DNA of 64,000 bases, from positions 97,513 through 161,512 of the forward strand of contig NZ_JACCDF010000011.1 of NCBI RefSeq assembly GCF_013415105.1, given 5' to 3'. The stretch's first letter is position 1. Each line of letters starts with the position of its first letter. Below the pieces are notes generated by a model. That model was not told the origin of the DNA. It was given only the letters and a program-made list of their open reading frames with translations, and ran no database searches. The translations under genes were made by a program, and so were the position numbers. The stretch comes from Vreelandella salicampi (GTDB lineage Bacteria > Pseudomonadota > Gammaproteobacteria > Pseudomonadales > Halomonadaceae). Shown here one piece after another: positions 1 to 8,341 of this stretch.

Positions 1-193
1 ATGCCACAATCAGCATAAAGCCCAACGCCGTGAGCAGACCGCGCCAAAGCAAGATATCCAAATCCGGCAGGCCAATAAGCTTAATCAGCAGCGCATCGGG
101 GGAGATAATCAGCGCCCCACCAGCGGTCATCAAAAGCCCTTGCTGCCGGTGTGAGAGAGGTTGTGCGCCGGTTTCTGGTAACGTTTGGCTCAC
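1..193 (-). CDS. EamA/DMT-family transporter, N-terminal part (cut by window edge)
   Basis: Only the first 64 codons lie in the window. Translation from a GTG at 191-193 gives a short polar leader, then two hydrophobic stretches, one with [19 protein letters not shown] and one beginning [14 protein letters not shown]. The 'SPDALLIKL...LLWRG' arrangement is typical of the first helix pair of drug/metabolite transporters (EamA domain), inner-membrane exporters of small metabolites. The GTG overlaps the TGA of the slipin gene by 4 nt, so the two are probably co-transcribed and translationally coupled. The substrate cannot be told from this fragment, and the family call rests on few residues. Confidence 0.6.
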   Translation of the reverse strand, partial: MSQTLPETGAQPLSHRQQGLLMTAGGALIISPDALLIKLIGLPDLDILLWRGLLTALGFMLIVA

Positions 194-975
194 GCGTCGT
201 TTTTACCCGCATCGTTTGGCGCTGCGTGTTTGGCTTTCATGTCCTTGAACGCCTCCATAATGTCCATGGGCAGCGGGAACACAATGGTAGACGCGTTTTT
301 GTTGCTCATATCGCTCATGGTTTGCAGGTAACGCAGCTGCAGCGCGGCGGAATTTTCATCCATCACGTTGGCCGCCTCGACCAGCTTTTTCGAGGCTTGA
401 AGCTCACCTTCGGCGTGAATCACCTTGGCACGACGTTCGCGCTCGGCTTCTGCCTGGCGGGCAATCGCGCGGATCATGCTTTCATCCAGGTCCACGTGTT
501 TGATTTCGACATTAGCGACTTTGATGCCCCATGCTTCGGTCTGGGTGTCGATGATTTCCTGAATATCGTCGTTGAGCTTGTCGCGCTCGGAAAGCATTTC
601 GTCCAGGTCATGCTTACCTAATACTGAGCGCAGCGTGGTTTGCGCCAGCTGGCTGGTAGCCTGAGTGAAGTTCTCCACTTGGATGACGGCTTTTTCCGGA
701 TCGACCACGCGGAAATAGAGTACCGCGTTGACCTTTACCGTGACGTTATCTTGAGAGATCACGTCCTGTTCGGGCACGTCCATGGTGATGACGCGCAAGT
801 CTATCACCTGCATTTTTTGGATACCGGGAATCACGATCACAAGGCCTGGTCCTTTCACCGTCTGGAAGCGGCCCAGAAAGAACACTACCCCGCGTTTGTA
901 CTCGGGCAAGATGCGAATCGAGGCGGCGATCAGCATCACCACCAAAACGACGGGGACAAGATACGAAAGAATCAT
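190..975 (-). CDS. Slipin-type SPFH (stomatin-like) membrane protein
   Basis: A 261-residue protein with one N-terminal transmembrane segment (about residues 3-21) followed by an SPFH/band 7 domain (about 25-180). It carries typical slipin landmarks: [29 protein letters not shown], and a charged helical region [17 protein letters not shown]. Slipins form oligomeric scaffolds in membrane microdomains. The gene lies 60 bp downstream of an NfeD gene on the same strand, the conserved STOPP-type slipin/NfeD pairing in which the NfeD protease is thought to cleave the C-terminus of the slipin partner. The pairing and sequence make the family call firm; the physiological role (membrane quality control) is general knowledge of the family. 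Confidence 0.93.
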   Translation of the reverse strand: MILSYLVPVVLVVMLIAASIRILPEYKRGVVFFLGRFQTVKGPGLVIVIPGIQKMQVIDLRVITMDVPEQDVISQDNVTVKVNAVLYFRVVDPEKAVIQVENFTQATSQLAQTTLRSVLGKHDLDEMLSERDKLNDDIQEIIDTQTEAWGIKVANVEIKHVDLDESMIRAIARQAEAERERRAKVIHAEGELQASKKLVEAANVMDENSAALQLRYLQTMSDMSNKNASTIVFPLPMDIMEAFKDMKAKHAAPNDAGKNDA

Positions 976-1035
976 CGGGCACCTCTTTTCAACGTTAAGC
1001 GTCGATTGAAAGCCAAAAACCCTAAAGCTTCACTG

Positions 1036-2445
1036 CTAAGGGGGCGTCACAAAAAGCGTTAAACCATCAAGACGCAGGACTTTCACCTCGTCGCCTTTTT
1101 TCACCGGGGCATTAGTGATCGCATTCCAGCGCTCGCCGTGTAAGCGCACATGGCCCTCATCGTCAAAATCTTCCAGCACCTTGGCGTAAGAACCTTCCAA
1201 CTGCTCGGCACCGGTGTGCGCCGGGCGACGCCGTAGGGTCATAAAACGCGTGAGTGTCCACAGTATTAGTCCGCCCGAAACCAGTGCCACACCGCCGATC
1301 ATGGGCAAGGAAATCGCCAAGTACTCGCTATCCATTAGCATCACCGACCCCAACACAAAAGCCGCTATACCACCGACGCCCAGCACACCGAAGCTAGGCA
1401 TTAACGCCTCACCGACCATCAGCGCCAGCCCCACCAAAATCAGCGCTAAACCCGCGTAGTTAATCGGCAGCACCTGAAACGCAAAGAGCGCTAGCAGTAG
1501 TGAAATCACCCCGATTGTGCCGGGGAAAAGACTGCCGGGGCTGGAGAGCTCAAAAATTAGCCCGTAAAAGCCGATGATCAGTAAAAAGTAAGCGATATTG
1601 GGGTTGGTAATTAGCGAGAGCACCTCGGTCCGCCAATCCGGGTCGAAGCGCTCAACGCGTAAATCGGCCGTGTTCAGCGTGCGTTCACCACGCTCCATTA
1701 CCACCGTCATGCCGTCCATCTGGGTTAGCAAATCATCAATATCGCTGGCGACGATATCGATGACGTTGTCTTCCAGCGCGCCTGAGGCGGTAAGGTTTAC
1801 CGCATTGCGCACCGCGTCTTCGGCCCAATCCGCATTGCGGCCGTGGCGCTCGGCCAGGCTGCGAATAAAGCTCACGGCGTCTTCCAATACTTTGCGCTCC
1901 ATGGCGCTGACGCCGTCGCTTTGCTCCGTATCGGCGCCGTTTCCACTCTCTTCACTCGGCTCGGCATCATCGCTATCGCCGGTACCGGGCAACCCACCGC
2001 CACCCATCTGTACCGGCGTAGCGGAGCCTAAATGGGTCGCTGGCGCCATCGCCGCGACGTGGCTACCGTAGAGCAAATAGGTGCCTGCACTCGCCGCCCG
2101 TGCACCGCTCGGCGATACGTACATCGCGACCGGAATATCAGCGTTGAGCATCTCGCGGATCATATCGCGGGTGGTGTCGACTAACCCGCCGGGCGTATCG
2201 AGGGTGACGATCATCACGTCACTGCCCTGCTCACGCGCCGTGCGCAAACCGCGCTCAAAATAATCTTTGGTGGCGGGGCCGATAGCGCCGTCAATCGTCA
2301 GCACCAGCGCACTAGCGTCACTACCAGACACGTTATCGGCTTCGCTATTTTGCGCCACAGCCTGCCAAGCAAGCATTAATGTGCCCACCAGAAAACAGAA
2401 AAGCGCGATAAATTTTGCGGACATTCCCAAGCGTCGCGTGTGCAT
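1036..2445 (-). CDS. NfeD-family membrane serine protease (ClpP-like, long form)
   Basis: A 469-residue NfeD long-form protein. An N-terminal signal peptide (about residues 1-31, ending AVAQ) leads into a ClpP-like protease domain with GPATKDYFERGL, TLDTPGG and SPSGARAASAGTY; Ser119 in the S-A-G motif is the likely nucleophile and Lys185 (MERK) the likely general base. About 4-5 membrane helices follow (about 285-400), then a C-terminal OB-fold ending LRLDGLTLFVTPP. An acidic, Ser/Gly-rich insert (about 153-180) separates the protease motifs. The ATG at 2445 was chosen because AAGGAG lies just upstream and the signal peptide then begins with a short positive region. It precedes its slipin partner on the same strand. 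Confidence 0.93.
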   Translation of the reverse strand: MHTRRLGMSAKFIALFCFLVGTLMLAWQAVAQNSEADNVSGSDASALVLTIDGAIGPATKDYFERGLRTAREQGSDVMIVTLDTPGGLVDTTRDMIREMLNADIPVAMYVSPSGARAASAGTYLLYGSHVAAMAPATHLGSATPVQMGGGGLPGTGDSDDAEPSEESGNGADTEQSDGVSAMERKVLEDAVSFIRSLAERHGRNADWAEDAVRNAVNLTASGALEDNVIDIVASDIDDLLTQMDGMTVVMERGERTLNTADLRVERFDPDWRTEVLSLITNPNIAYFLLIIGFYGLIFELSSPGSLFPGTIGVISLLLALFAFQVLPINYAGLALILVGLALMVGEALMPSFGVLGVGGIAAFVLGSVMLMDSEYLAISLPMIGGVALVSGGLILWTLTRFMTLRRRPAHTGAEQLEGSYAKVLEDFDDEGHVRLHGERWNAITNAPVKKGDEVKVLRLDGLTLFVTPP

Positions 2446-2728
2446 GAACACTCCTTTAACCGCAGGGCAGCGTCACCGTGAGGTTTCTTTTCAGGCTAGC
2501 AGGTTCTACTTTTTTTACTCAACGTGCTTTCACTCAAGATATTTTACTTAGCGTATAAAGCATGAATAACGTTTGAATAACCCGCAAGCGCGCTTTTCTA
2601 CGGCCTTTGCAGGGTGACGTTTTGTCCTACGTTGACGTACCATTGCCACGCACAAGACGATACCCGTCAGTCCACGTTGAATCGGTTCTACCCCGCCGAT
2701 TTCCCGCCATTATCAAGAGGAGTAAGAC

Positions 2729-3745
2729 ATGAGCCAGTCTATTGCGGTCATTAAAGGCGATGGCATCGGTCCCGAAATTATGGATGCCACCCTGCGCGTT
2801 CTTGACGCGCTAGACTGCGGTTTGGATTACCAATTTATCGATGCTGGCCTGACGGCGCTGGAAAAGCACGGCACGCTGATTCCGCAGGAATCGCTCGACA
2901 CCATCGAAAAACTGGGTATCGCGCTAAAAGGCCCGCTCACCACGCCGATTGGCAAAGGCTTCTCTTCAATCAACGTGCAACTGCGCCGCCATTTTGACCT
3001 CTACGCCAACGTGCGCCCGGCAGTGAGCTTCCCCGGTACGCGTTCGCGCTACGACGATATCGACATGATTACCGTGCGCGAAAACACCGAAGGCGCTTAC
3101 CTCTCTGACGGCCAGGAGTTGATCGACGACGGCAACACAGGGCTTTCGGTGATCAAAGTGACTCGCGAAGGTTCCGAGCGCATCGTGCGCTACGCCTTCG
3201 AGCTGGCGAAAAACAACGGCCGCAAAAAAGTCACCGCCGTACATAAAGCCAACATCATCAAGACAAGTTCAGGGCTCTTTTTGGACGTCGCGCGGGAAAT
3301 CGCCAAAGAGTACCCCGAGATCGAATTCCAAGAGATGATCGTCGATAACGCCTGCATGCAGCTGGTAATGAACCCGCACCAGTTTGACGTCGTCGTGACC
3401 ACTAACCTGTTCGGCGATATTATGTCTGACTTGTGCGCGGGCTTGGTTGGCGGCTTGGGCCTTGCGCCGGGCGCCAACATCGGCGAAGACGCGGCGATTT
3501 TCGAGGCCGTTCACGGCTCGGCGCCGGATATCGAAGGTAAAAAACTGGCCAACCCCTGCGCGCTACTGCTCGCCGCCGCCCAGATGCTCGATCACCTGGG
3601 CATGAACGAGAAAGGCACCGCTATCCGCCGAGGCATTCGCGATGTACTCGAACGCCGCCGCGATATGGTCACCCCGGACATGGGCGGCACCGGCAGCACC
3701 GACACCTTCGCCGATGCGCTGGTTGAGCAGGTAAAAGCCAAGTAA
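2729..3745 (+). CDS. Isocitrate dehydrogenase, NAD-type short form
   Basis: A 338-residue member of the isocitrate/isopropylmalate dehydrogenase family, converting isocitrate to 2-oxoglutarate in the TCA cycle. The N-terminus GDGIGPEIM, the substrate loop FSSINVQLRRHFDLYANVRP (residues 78-97), the ENTEGAY segment, the metal-binding region GDIMSDLCAGLVGGLG and the cofactor loop FEAVHGSAPDIEGK are all present. The S-x-N-V loop matches isocitrate rather than isopropylmalate enzymes, and the length fits the short NAD-dependent class. Homoisocitrate or tartrate dehydrogenase is less likely. The ATG follows AAGAGGAG. It stands alone, with no other TCA gene beside it; NAD preference is inferred from the short form. 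Confidence 0.9.
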   Translation: MSQSIAVIKGDGIGPEIMDATLRVLDALDCGLDYQFIDAGLTALEKHGTLIPQESLDTIEKLGIALKGPLTTPIGKGFSSINVQLRRHFDLYANVRPAVSFPGTRSRYDDIDMITVRENTEGAYLSDGQELIDDGNTGLSVIKVTREGSERIVRYAFELAKNNGRKKVTAVHKANIIKTSSGLFLDVAREIAKEYPEIEFQEMIVDNACMQLVMNPHQFDVVVTTNLFGDIMSDLCAGLVGGLGLAPGANIGEDAAIFEAVHGSAPDIEGKKLANPCALLLAAAQMLDHLGMNEKGTAIRRGIRDVLERRRDMVTPDMGGTGSTDTFADALVEQVKAK

Positions 3746-3829
3746 GCCGTCGCCAGCGTTTTTTGCCTAACGCTTCTGCACGCGCAGGGAGGCCGATGGC
3801 ATTTGTTATGGCGTTGCTGGATGTCGTGC

Positions 3830-4606
3830 TTATCCTAGCCATACATCCAAAAACAGCATGATCACAAGCCCCATCGCAAGCCCAAAAGTGGCCTTCTTTT
3901 GGTGCCCGCTGCGGTGGGATTCGGGAATAATCTCGTGGCTAATAACATACAGCATGGCCCCGGCGGAAAACGCGAGCCCCCAGGGCAAAAGCGCTTGAGA
4001 CACCGAAACAATGCTAGCGCCCAACAGCCCGCCTACCGGCTCGATTAGCCCCGTCAATGCAGCAATGCTCCAAGAACGCCACTTCGAGTAGCCCTCGCCC
4101 ATCAACGCGATTGCCACCGCCAAACCCTCGGGCATGTTCTGTAAGCCGATACCAATGGCAAGCGGCATCCCACCGGAAACACCGTTGGCGCCGAACCCTA
4201 CGCCTACCGCTAGCCCTTCGGGGAAGTTATGAATCGCAATGGCAAACACAAACAGCCACACCCGGCGCAATGAGGCGGCCTCAGGGCCCTCGCGACCTTG
4301 TTGAAAGTGTTCGTGGGGCAAGCGCTCATTGAGCAGGGCTATCGCGCCCATCCCCACCAAGATAGCAATACACACAATGGCTGCCGGCACCGCCCCGCCA
4401 GCGTAATAGACTTCAGCAGCGTCCAGCGCTGGAATAATCAGCGAAAAGAACGACGCCGCGAGCATTACCCCGGCGGCAAACCCTAGCGCGAGATCGCGAA
4501 AGCCACGGTCAGGTGCTTTACCCAGCAATACCGGCAAGGCACCGACGGCGGTCAACAACCCCGCAATCAGACTGCCGAGAAAACCCACTAATACTGTGTT
4601 TTCCAT
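3830..4606 (-). CDS. ZIP-family metal transporter
   Basis: A 258-residue polytopic membrane protein of the ZIP (ZupT-like) family, importing divalent metals such as zinc, iron or manganese. About eight hydrophobic segments are visible. Helix 4 carries HNFPEGLAVG and helix 5 QNMPEGLAVA, the paired metal-binding motifs of the binuclear ZIP centre, followed by EPVGGLLGA. A short His-containing loop (LPHEHFQQG) lies in the usual variable region. The ATG lies 20 nt after a small ORF (4627-4830), and a Fur-like site lies upstream of that ORF (4893-4911), suggesting a metal-regulated two-gene unit. Family certain, metal unknown. Confidence 0.93.
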   Translation of the reverse strand: MENTVLVGFLGSLIAGLLTAVGALPVLLGKAPDRGFRDLALGFAAGVMLAASFFSLIIPALDAAEVYYAGGAVPAAIVCIAILVGMGAIALLNERLPHEHFQQGREGPEAASLRRVWLFVFAIAIHNFPEGLAVGVGFGANGVSGGMPLAIGIGLQNMPEGLAVAIALMGEGYSKWRSWSIAALTGLIEPVGGLLGASIVSVSQALLPWGLAFSAGAMLYVISHEIIPESHRSGHQKKATFGLAMGLVIMLFLDVWLG

Positions 4607-4626
4607 GTAAATTGTTAGCCTTATGG

Positions 4627-4830
4627 TTAAGAAAAGTCGTTAAGTACGGCCATATAAGCGCCGTCAGGCGCTGGGTCTGACGACGTGGCTAAATTGCCAA
4701 GCAGCGGCTCACAATAGCGCCCTATCTCGGCGAGCAAATCGCACAACGACGTGTGGTGATCCCCCAACCGCCAGAAGGTCTGCATGACTGCTATTAAGGC
4801 GACGTTGGGGATTATGAGAGAGGTCGGCAT
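4627..4830 (-). CDS. Small hypothetical protein upstream of ZIP transporter
   Basis: A 67-residue ORF, not recognised. It has a hydrophobic N-terminal half (MPTSLIIPNVALIAVMQTFW) and contains His-His and two Cys (C30, C40). It is the only ORF between the Fur-like site at 4893-4911 and the ZIP gene, reads in the same direction and stops 20 nt before the ZIP start, which argues that it is translated. Against it, there is no clear Shine-Dalgarno sequence before the ATG. In Pseudomonas aeruginosa a ZIP transporter shares a Fur-controlled locus with small uncharacterised genes (fagA and orfX); whether this ORF corresponds to one of those is speculation. Confidence 0.4.
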   Translation of the reverse strand: MPTSLIIPNVALIAVMQTFWRLGDHHTSLCDLLAEIGRYCEPLLGNLATSSDPAPDGAYMAVLNDFS

Positions 4831-4892
4831 TTATAGACGCATTCTAGGGTGGCACGCACGCCTGCGCAATCCACCCCATATACAGAAACGAA

Positions 4893-4911
4893 TATACTTA
4901 TTCTCAATATT
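4893..4911 (-). promoter_or_regulatory. Fur-box-like site upstream of the small ORF/ZIP gene
   Basis: Read on the minus strand the 19-mer AATATTGAGAATAAGTATA matches the E. coli Fur consensus at 13 of 19 positions by eye. It lies about 63-81 nt before the ATG at 4830, a plausible promoter position for the small ORF and ZIP transporter. The surrounding DNA is AT-rich. Binding by Fur or another metal regulator is inferred. Confidence 0.45.
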
Positions 4912-5008
4912 TCTATTTCGTAGCTCACAGCGCCTTAACCTACTTAACGAATAGCCAAAGCCGCTCGCATGGGAAGCGCCTACATCACCGTAAGCCTTTG
5001 CCTAACGT

Positions 5009-5038
5009 AAGCGGCCCGATCAAATGACCGGGCCGCTT
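5009..5038 (-). terminator. Strong hairpin downstream of the flavoprotein gene and small ORF
   Basis: AAGCGGCCCG pairs with CGGGCCGCTT around a short loop; three extra pairs inside (G-U, U-A, C-G) leave a 4-nt loop. It lies just past the 36-codon ORF at 5059-5169 and downstream of the flavoprotein gene. There is no clear T-run on either strand, so it may be a Rho-assisted end or an mRNA-stabilising hairpin rather than a classical intrinsic terminator. Confidence 0.5.
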
Positions 5039-5058
5039 GGCTTGCAAGAAACTACTGG

Positions 5059-5169
5059 CTATTCGACTAGCGTCTGCGCAGCTTCTAGGAAATCCGCGCC
5101 GTTAGTGGCAACGCGCTCTTGATCCAGCGTTTCAGAGCCTAAGCGAACTTCCTCCAGCGAGACGGCCAT
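5059..5169 (-). CDS. Very small ORF or gene remnant, function unknown
   Basis: A 36-codon frame from an ATG at 5169 encodes MAVSLEEVRLGSETLDQERV and a further 16 residues ending QTLVE, an acidic amphipathic sequence with codon choice like that of neighbouring genes. It lies in the 376-bp gap between the flavoprotein gene and the 67-aa ORF and ends just before a strong hairpin. It could be a short real protein or the 3' end of a decayed gene; a stop lies in frame 21 nt upstream of the ATG. No family recognised. The rest of this gap (4912-5008) shows nothing I can name. Confidence 0.25.
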   Translation of the reverse strand: MAVSLEEVRLGSETLDQERVATNGADFLEAAQTLVE

Positions 5170-5206
5170 CGCATCGACGTCTGCGTCGGTTTATTGCATT
5201 TCCGCG

Positions 5207-6673
5207 TTAACCCCCTGGTCCACACTCCATGCAGCGTTCGGTAATCGCCGAGCCTTGTTTCAAGTTGGCATTCAGGTCGCGCAAGCCAGTGCGTAGTCCC
5301 TCTTCCAACACCGGGTGATAAAACGGCATGGTCAGCATCTCGCTGACGCTGAGCTTCTGCTCCAACGCCCAGGCCAATAGATGCGCCATGTGCTCCACCT
5401 GCGGCCCTAAAAGCTCGGCGCCCAAAAACTGACCCGTGCCGTGTTCCGCAAAAAGTGCCATATAGCCGTGATTTTCGCCCATCACGATGGCACGCCCTTG
5501 ATCGCCAAATGAAACACCGCCCTCGGCGATGCAGTCGCAGCCACCGTAGCGCGCTTCCAACGCCGGTCGGTTATCCCCCACCATGGCTATTTGCGGTTCG
5601 GTAAACACCACCGATAACGGCACATTGCGTCGGCCAACTTGTACATTCTCAAGGTTAGCGGCGTTGCGCGCGGCAATCTGTCCCTCGGTAATCGCCTCGT
5701 GCAAAAGCGGCACCGCCTGGTTGGCATCACCGGCGATAAAAATATGGCTGTCACTGCCGTCGGCGTTCGCGCACTGCAAAGTAAAGCGGTTGAAGTTGGG
5801 CACGCCATGCTCATTCAAGGAAAGCTCAGCGTTTGCGATATCGAGTTGGTCGACATTGGGCTTGCGTCCGGTCGCGGCGAGTACGTAGTCAAAGGTTTCG
5901 GTTAGCTCACGACCACTGCCCCGCTCGATAAAGGTGATCGCGACTCCCTCGCCTTGGCGTTCAATGTGTTTCACCTCAGCGTCAGCATCGAGGTAGAACG
6001 CTCGGTTGAACACCTCGTCCGCCGTTTGGTGCACCTTCTCCGATTGTAGCGGCCCAATTGCGCCGCCCACGCCGAACATACGCATACGCACGCCCAGGCG
6101 GCTAAGCGCTTGGCCTAACTCCAAGCCAATCACGCCGGGGCCAAAAACCGCCACCGATTCGGGCAGCGTGTCCCATTCGAAGACGTCATCGTTAACAATC
6201 AAGCGGTCGCCAGCGGACTCCAGCATCCCCGGCCAACTCGGGCGTGAGCCGGTGGCGATGACAATCGCGTTGGCGGTCAGCTGGGTATGGTCATCAACTT
6301 GCAGCGTATGCGGCTGGATAAAGCGCGCATACCCGCGAATGCGGTGAGATTCAGGGATACGCTTCATCGATTTGAGCACACTACCCACAAAACGGTCGCG
6401 CTCGCCTTTCACCCGCGCCATTACCGCTTTGCCGTCCACATCGATACCGCTGACATTCACACCAAAGGTGCTGGCATGGCGCACACGATGCGCGGCTTCT
6501 GCGGCGGCAATCAATAACTTGGAGGGCATACACCCAACTCGAGCGCAGGTGGTGCCGTACTCACCAGCTTCGACTAAGACCACCTCATCGGTGTATTTTT
6601 TTGCCGTGTGCCAAGCGCTAAGTCCCGCACTACCGGCGCCAAGCACGGCGATATCGGTATGACGCTGCTGCAT
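5207..6673 (-). CDS. Dihydrolipoyl-dehydrogenase-like pyridine nucleotide-disulfide oxidoreductase with C-terminal CxxC
   Basis: A 488-residue class I flavin disulfide reductase. Residues 8-16 (IAVLGAGSAG) form the FAD-binding Rossmann motif, C43-A-R-V-G-C48 is the redox disulfide, FGPGVIGLELG the NAD(P) motif, and H453-P...E458 the C-terminal His-Glu pair contributed across the dimer. This predicts NAD(P)H-linked dithiol/disulfide exchange. It is not next to any 2-oxoacid dehydrogenase E1/E2 genes, so it is probably a stand-alone paralogue. Unusually, the protein ends RCMECGPGG, giving an extra pair C481/C484, whereas ordinary lipoamide dehydrogenases end without cysteines; mercuric reductases carry a functional C-terminal Cys pair. 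Substrate unknown. AAGGAG precedes the ATG. Confidence 0.88.
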   Translation of the reverse strand: MQQRHTDIAVLGAGSAGLSAWHTAKKYTDEVVLVEAGEYGTTCARVGCMPSKLLIAAAEAAHRVRHASTFGVNVSGIDVDGKAVMARVKGERDRFVGSVLKSMKRIPESHRIRGYARFIQPHTLQVDDHTQLTANAIVIATGSRPSWPGMLESAGDRLIVNDDVFEWDTLPESVAVFGPGVIGLELGQALSRLGVRMRMFGVGGAIGPLQSEKVHQTADEVFNRAFYLDADAEVKHIERQGEGVAITFIERGSGRELTETFDYVLAATGRKPNVDQLDIANAELSLNEHGVPNFNRFTLQCANADGSDSHIFIAGDANQAVPLLHEAITEGQIAARNAANLENVQVGRRNVPLSVVFTEPQIAMVGDNRPALEARYGGCDCIAEGGVSFGDQGRAIVMGENHGYMALFAEHGTGQFLGAELLGPQVEHMAHLLAWALEQKLSVSEMLTMPFYHPVLEEGLRTGLRDLNANLKQGSAITERCMECGPGG

Positions 6674-6795
6674 GAAGTGTCTCCTTGATAATAATATCGA
6701 TAGCTTACGATGGCATATCGATGCATAACCTTATATCAAGGTAGACAAAATGCCGCGCGCTGCCGCTATTCTATGGAATTAGGCGATACGCCAGA

Positions 6796-7164
6796 TTAAC
6801 GCCGCTGCCAGGGCCAGCTGCGTTTTTTCGAGTAGGTAAGGAGTGAAATGGCCGAGTGCAGTGGTATTAATACCGCTTCGAGTTGGCGGTAGCACACCGC
6901 GCTGCTTAGTACACCGGGGCACTGTTTTAGCAGTAAATCGCTGTTTTGAGAGGCGACGAGGAGCTGTTTTGCGACGGGCGGGTTCACCAAGGCGGCTTCC
7001 TGATAACAGCGTTTGAGTTCGCGGCTCAACATGGCAAGCAGGCTCGCATCGAGCCAACACGGCAACGGGTCATCAAGGCGACCGGCAATGGAGTGCTGCA
7101 CGGCTTCAAACGAGGTACGTAGAAAAATAAGTGTTTGGCGAAGCTGGCGCTGTTCAGCCGTCAT
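6796..7164 (-). CDS. Hypothetical helical protein behind a Fur-like box
   Basis: A 122-residue, mostly alpha-helical, Leu-rich protein with Cys residues at several points (CWLD, RCYQE, KQCPG, VCYRQ) and a basic tail (KKRSWPWQRR). No family recognised. The ATG at 7164 has AAAGGTG upstream and a Fur-box-like 19-mer lies 17-35 nt before it, so it is probably iron-regulated and real. It shares no operon with the flavoprotein gene beyond co-orientation, and about 120 bp of non-coding sequence follow. Function not assigned. Confidence 0.6.
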   Translation of the reverse strand: MTAEQRQLRQTLIFLRTSFEAVQHSIAGRLDDPLPCWLDASLLAMLSRELKRCYQEAALVNPPVAKQLLVASQNSDLLLKQCPGVLSSAVCYRQLEAVLIPLHSAISLLTYSKKRSWPWQRR

Positions 7165-7180
7165 GGGAGCACCTTTAGAT

Positions 7181-7199
7181 AAAACTGATTCTCATTAAC
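7181..7199 (-). promoter_or_regulatory. Fur-box-like operator upstream of the 122-aa gene
   Basis: On the minus strand the 19-mer GTTAATGAGAATCAGTTTT matches the Fur consensus (GATAATGATAATCATTATC) at 14 of 19 positions, with the central AATGA-AATCA core intact. It lies immediately upstream of the start of the 122-aa gene, where bound Fur would cover the promoter. Inference from sequence only. Confidence 0.55.
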
Positions 7200-7288
7200 T
7201 TATGTAAATTAAACCTATCCTTGAGATAAGTCAACGTTTAACTCTCAGCGCCTCTTGACAACCCTAGGTCTTAATTCGCTTGAGCCAG

Positions 7289-7329
7289 ATTGCAACCGCA
7301 ATGGGTTCGACGCAAACTGACAGTTTGCG
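7289..7329 (+). other. Two consecutive hairpins in the antiporter leader
   Basis: ATTGC-aacc-GCAAT (7289-7302) is followed by CGCAAACT-gac-AGTTTGCG (7311-7329), both in the short leader just before the antiporter start at 7358. No T-run follows the second hairpin. They could be a structured 5' UTR; I see no match to a riboswitch class I know. Confidence 0.35.
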
Positions 7330-7357
7330 AAGGTCCCTTTCATTATAGGAACACACC

Positions 7358-8323
7358 ATGCTTTTAGCGCTCTTTGCCATTGTGTTTGGTCTCGCCCTGC
7401 TGGTCTGGAGCGCTGACAAATTCGTTGAAGGTTCTGCGATAACCGCCGGCCACTTCGGCATGCCGCCGCTTCTGATTGGTATGGTCGTGGTGGGGTTTGG
7501 TACCTCAGCACCGGAGATGGTGGTATCCGCCCTGGCGGCCACTCAGGGCAACCCTGGGCTAGCACTTGGCAACGCCTATGGTTCGAACATCACCAATATT
7601 GCGCTGATTCTGGGTATCACCGCTTTGATTAGCCCTATTGCCGTTCACTCGCAGGTACTGCGAAAAGAGTTGCCGTTACTCGCGCTTATCACTCTGCTGA
7701 CGTTCTGGCTGCTTTGGGATCGCATGCTGAGCTTCGCCAACGCGCTAGTGCTTATTGTTGTCTTTGCTGGCTTAATTGCCTGGTCGGTTTACCAGGGTAT
7801 GAAGCAAAAAACCGACACCATGGCGACCGAGGTTGAGGCAGAGCTTGATAGACAAGCCATGCCGATAAAAAAAGCCGTTTTCTGGCTGATTTTGGGTCTC
7901 GCGCTGCTAATTGTTAGCTCTCGGATTCTGGTCTGGGGAGCGGTGGATCTGGCGACGGCTTTCGGCGTGAGCGATTTGATTATCGGGCTGACCATTGTCG
8001 CCGTGGGCACCTCGTTACCGGAACTCGCCTCCTCGGTGATCGCCGCGCGAAAAGGGGAGCACGACCTCGCCCTAGGCAATATTTTAGGCTCTAACCTCTT
8101 CAATACCCTGGCGGTGGTCGGTATTGCCGGGCTGATATCTCCCATGGCGGTGGCGCCGGAAGTGCTCAGCCGTGACCTCGCTGTAATGACAGCCCTGACG
8201 TTATCGCTCTTCGTCATCGGTTACGGTTTCCGTGGTACCGGCCGGATAAACCGAGTAGAAGGCGGTATTTTGCTTGCCTGCTTTATTGGCTACACAACTT
8301 ATCTAGTAACGACGACGTTTTAA
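7358..8323 (+). CDS. Calcium/sodium antiporter (CaCA family, YrbG-like)
   Basis: A 321-residue inner-membrane cation exchanger built of two inverted repeats. Each repeat holds an alpha motif: GFGTSAPEMVVS with GNAYGSNITNIALILG in the first half, and AVGTSLPELASS with GNILGSNLFNTLAVVG in the second. These Glu/Asn residues coordinate Ca2+ and Na+ in the family. An acidic linker (about residues 145-170) separates the halves. About ten transmembrane helices are visible. TAGGAA precedes the ATG. In a halophile it may serve calcium or sodium homeostasis; the transported ion is inferred from family knowledge. Confidence 0.93.
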   Translation: MLLALFAIVFGLALLVWSADKFVEGSAITAGHFGMPPLLIGMVVVGFGTSAPEMVVSALAATQGNPGLALGNAYGSNITNIALILGITALISPIAVHSQVLRKELPLLALITLLTFWLLWDRMLSFANALVLIVVFAGLIAWSVYQGMKQKTDTMATEVEAELDRQAMPIKKAVFWLILGLALLIVSSRILVWGAVDLATAFGVSDLIIGLTIVAVGTSLPELASSVIAARKGEHDLALGNILGSNLFNTLAVVGIAGLISPMAVAPEVLSRDLAVMTALTLSLFVIGYGFRGTGRINRVEGGILLACFIGYTTYLVTTTF

Positions 8324-8341
8324 TGTCTCCCCGGCCGCTTT

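Noticed and set aside
7289..7329. yybP-ykoY manganese riboswitch before the antiporter gene
   Set aside because: The conserved riboswitch loop sequences are not visible, and the leader is too short.
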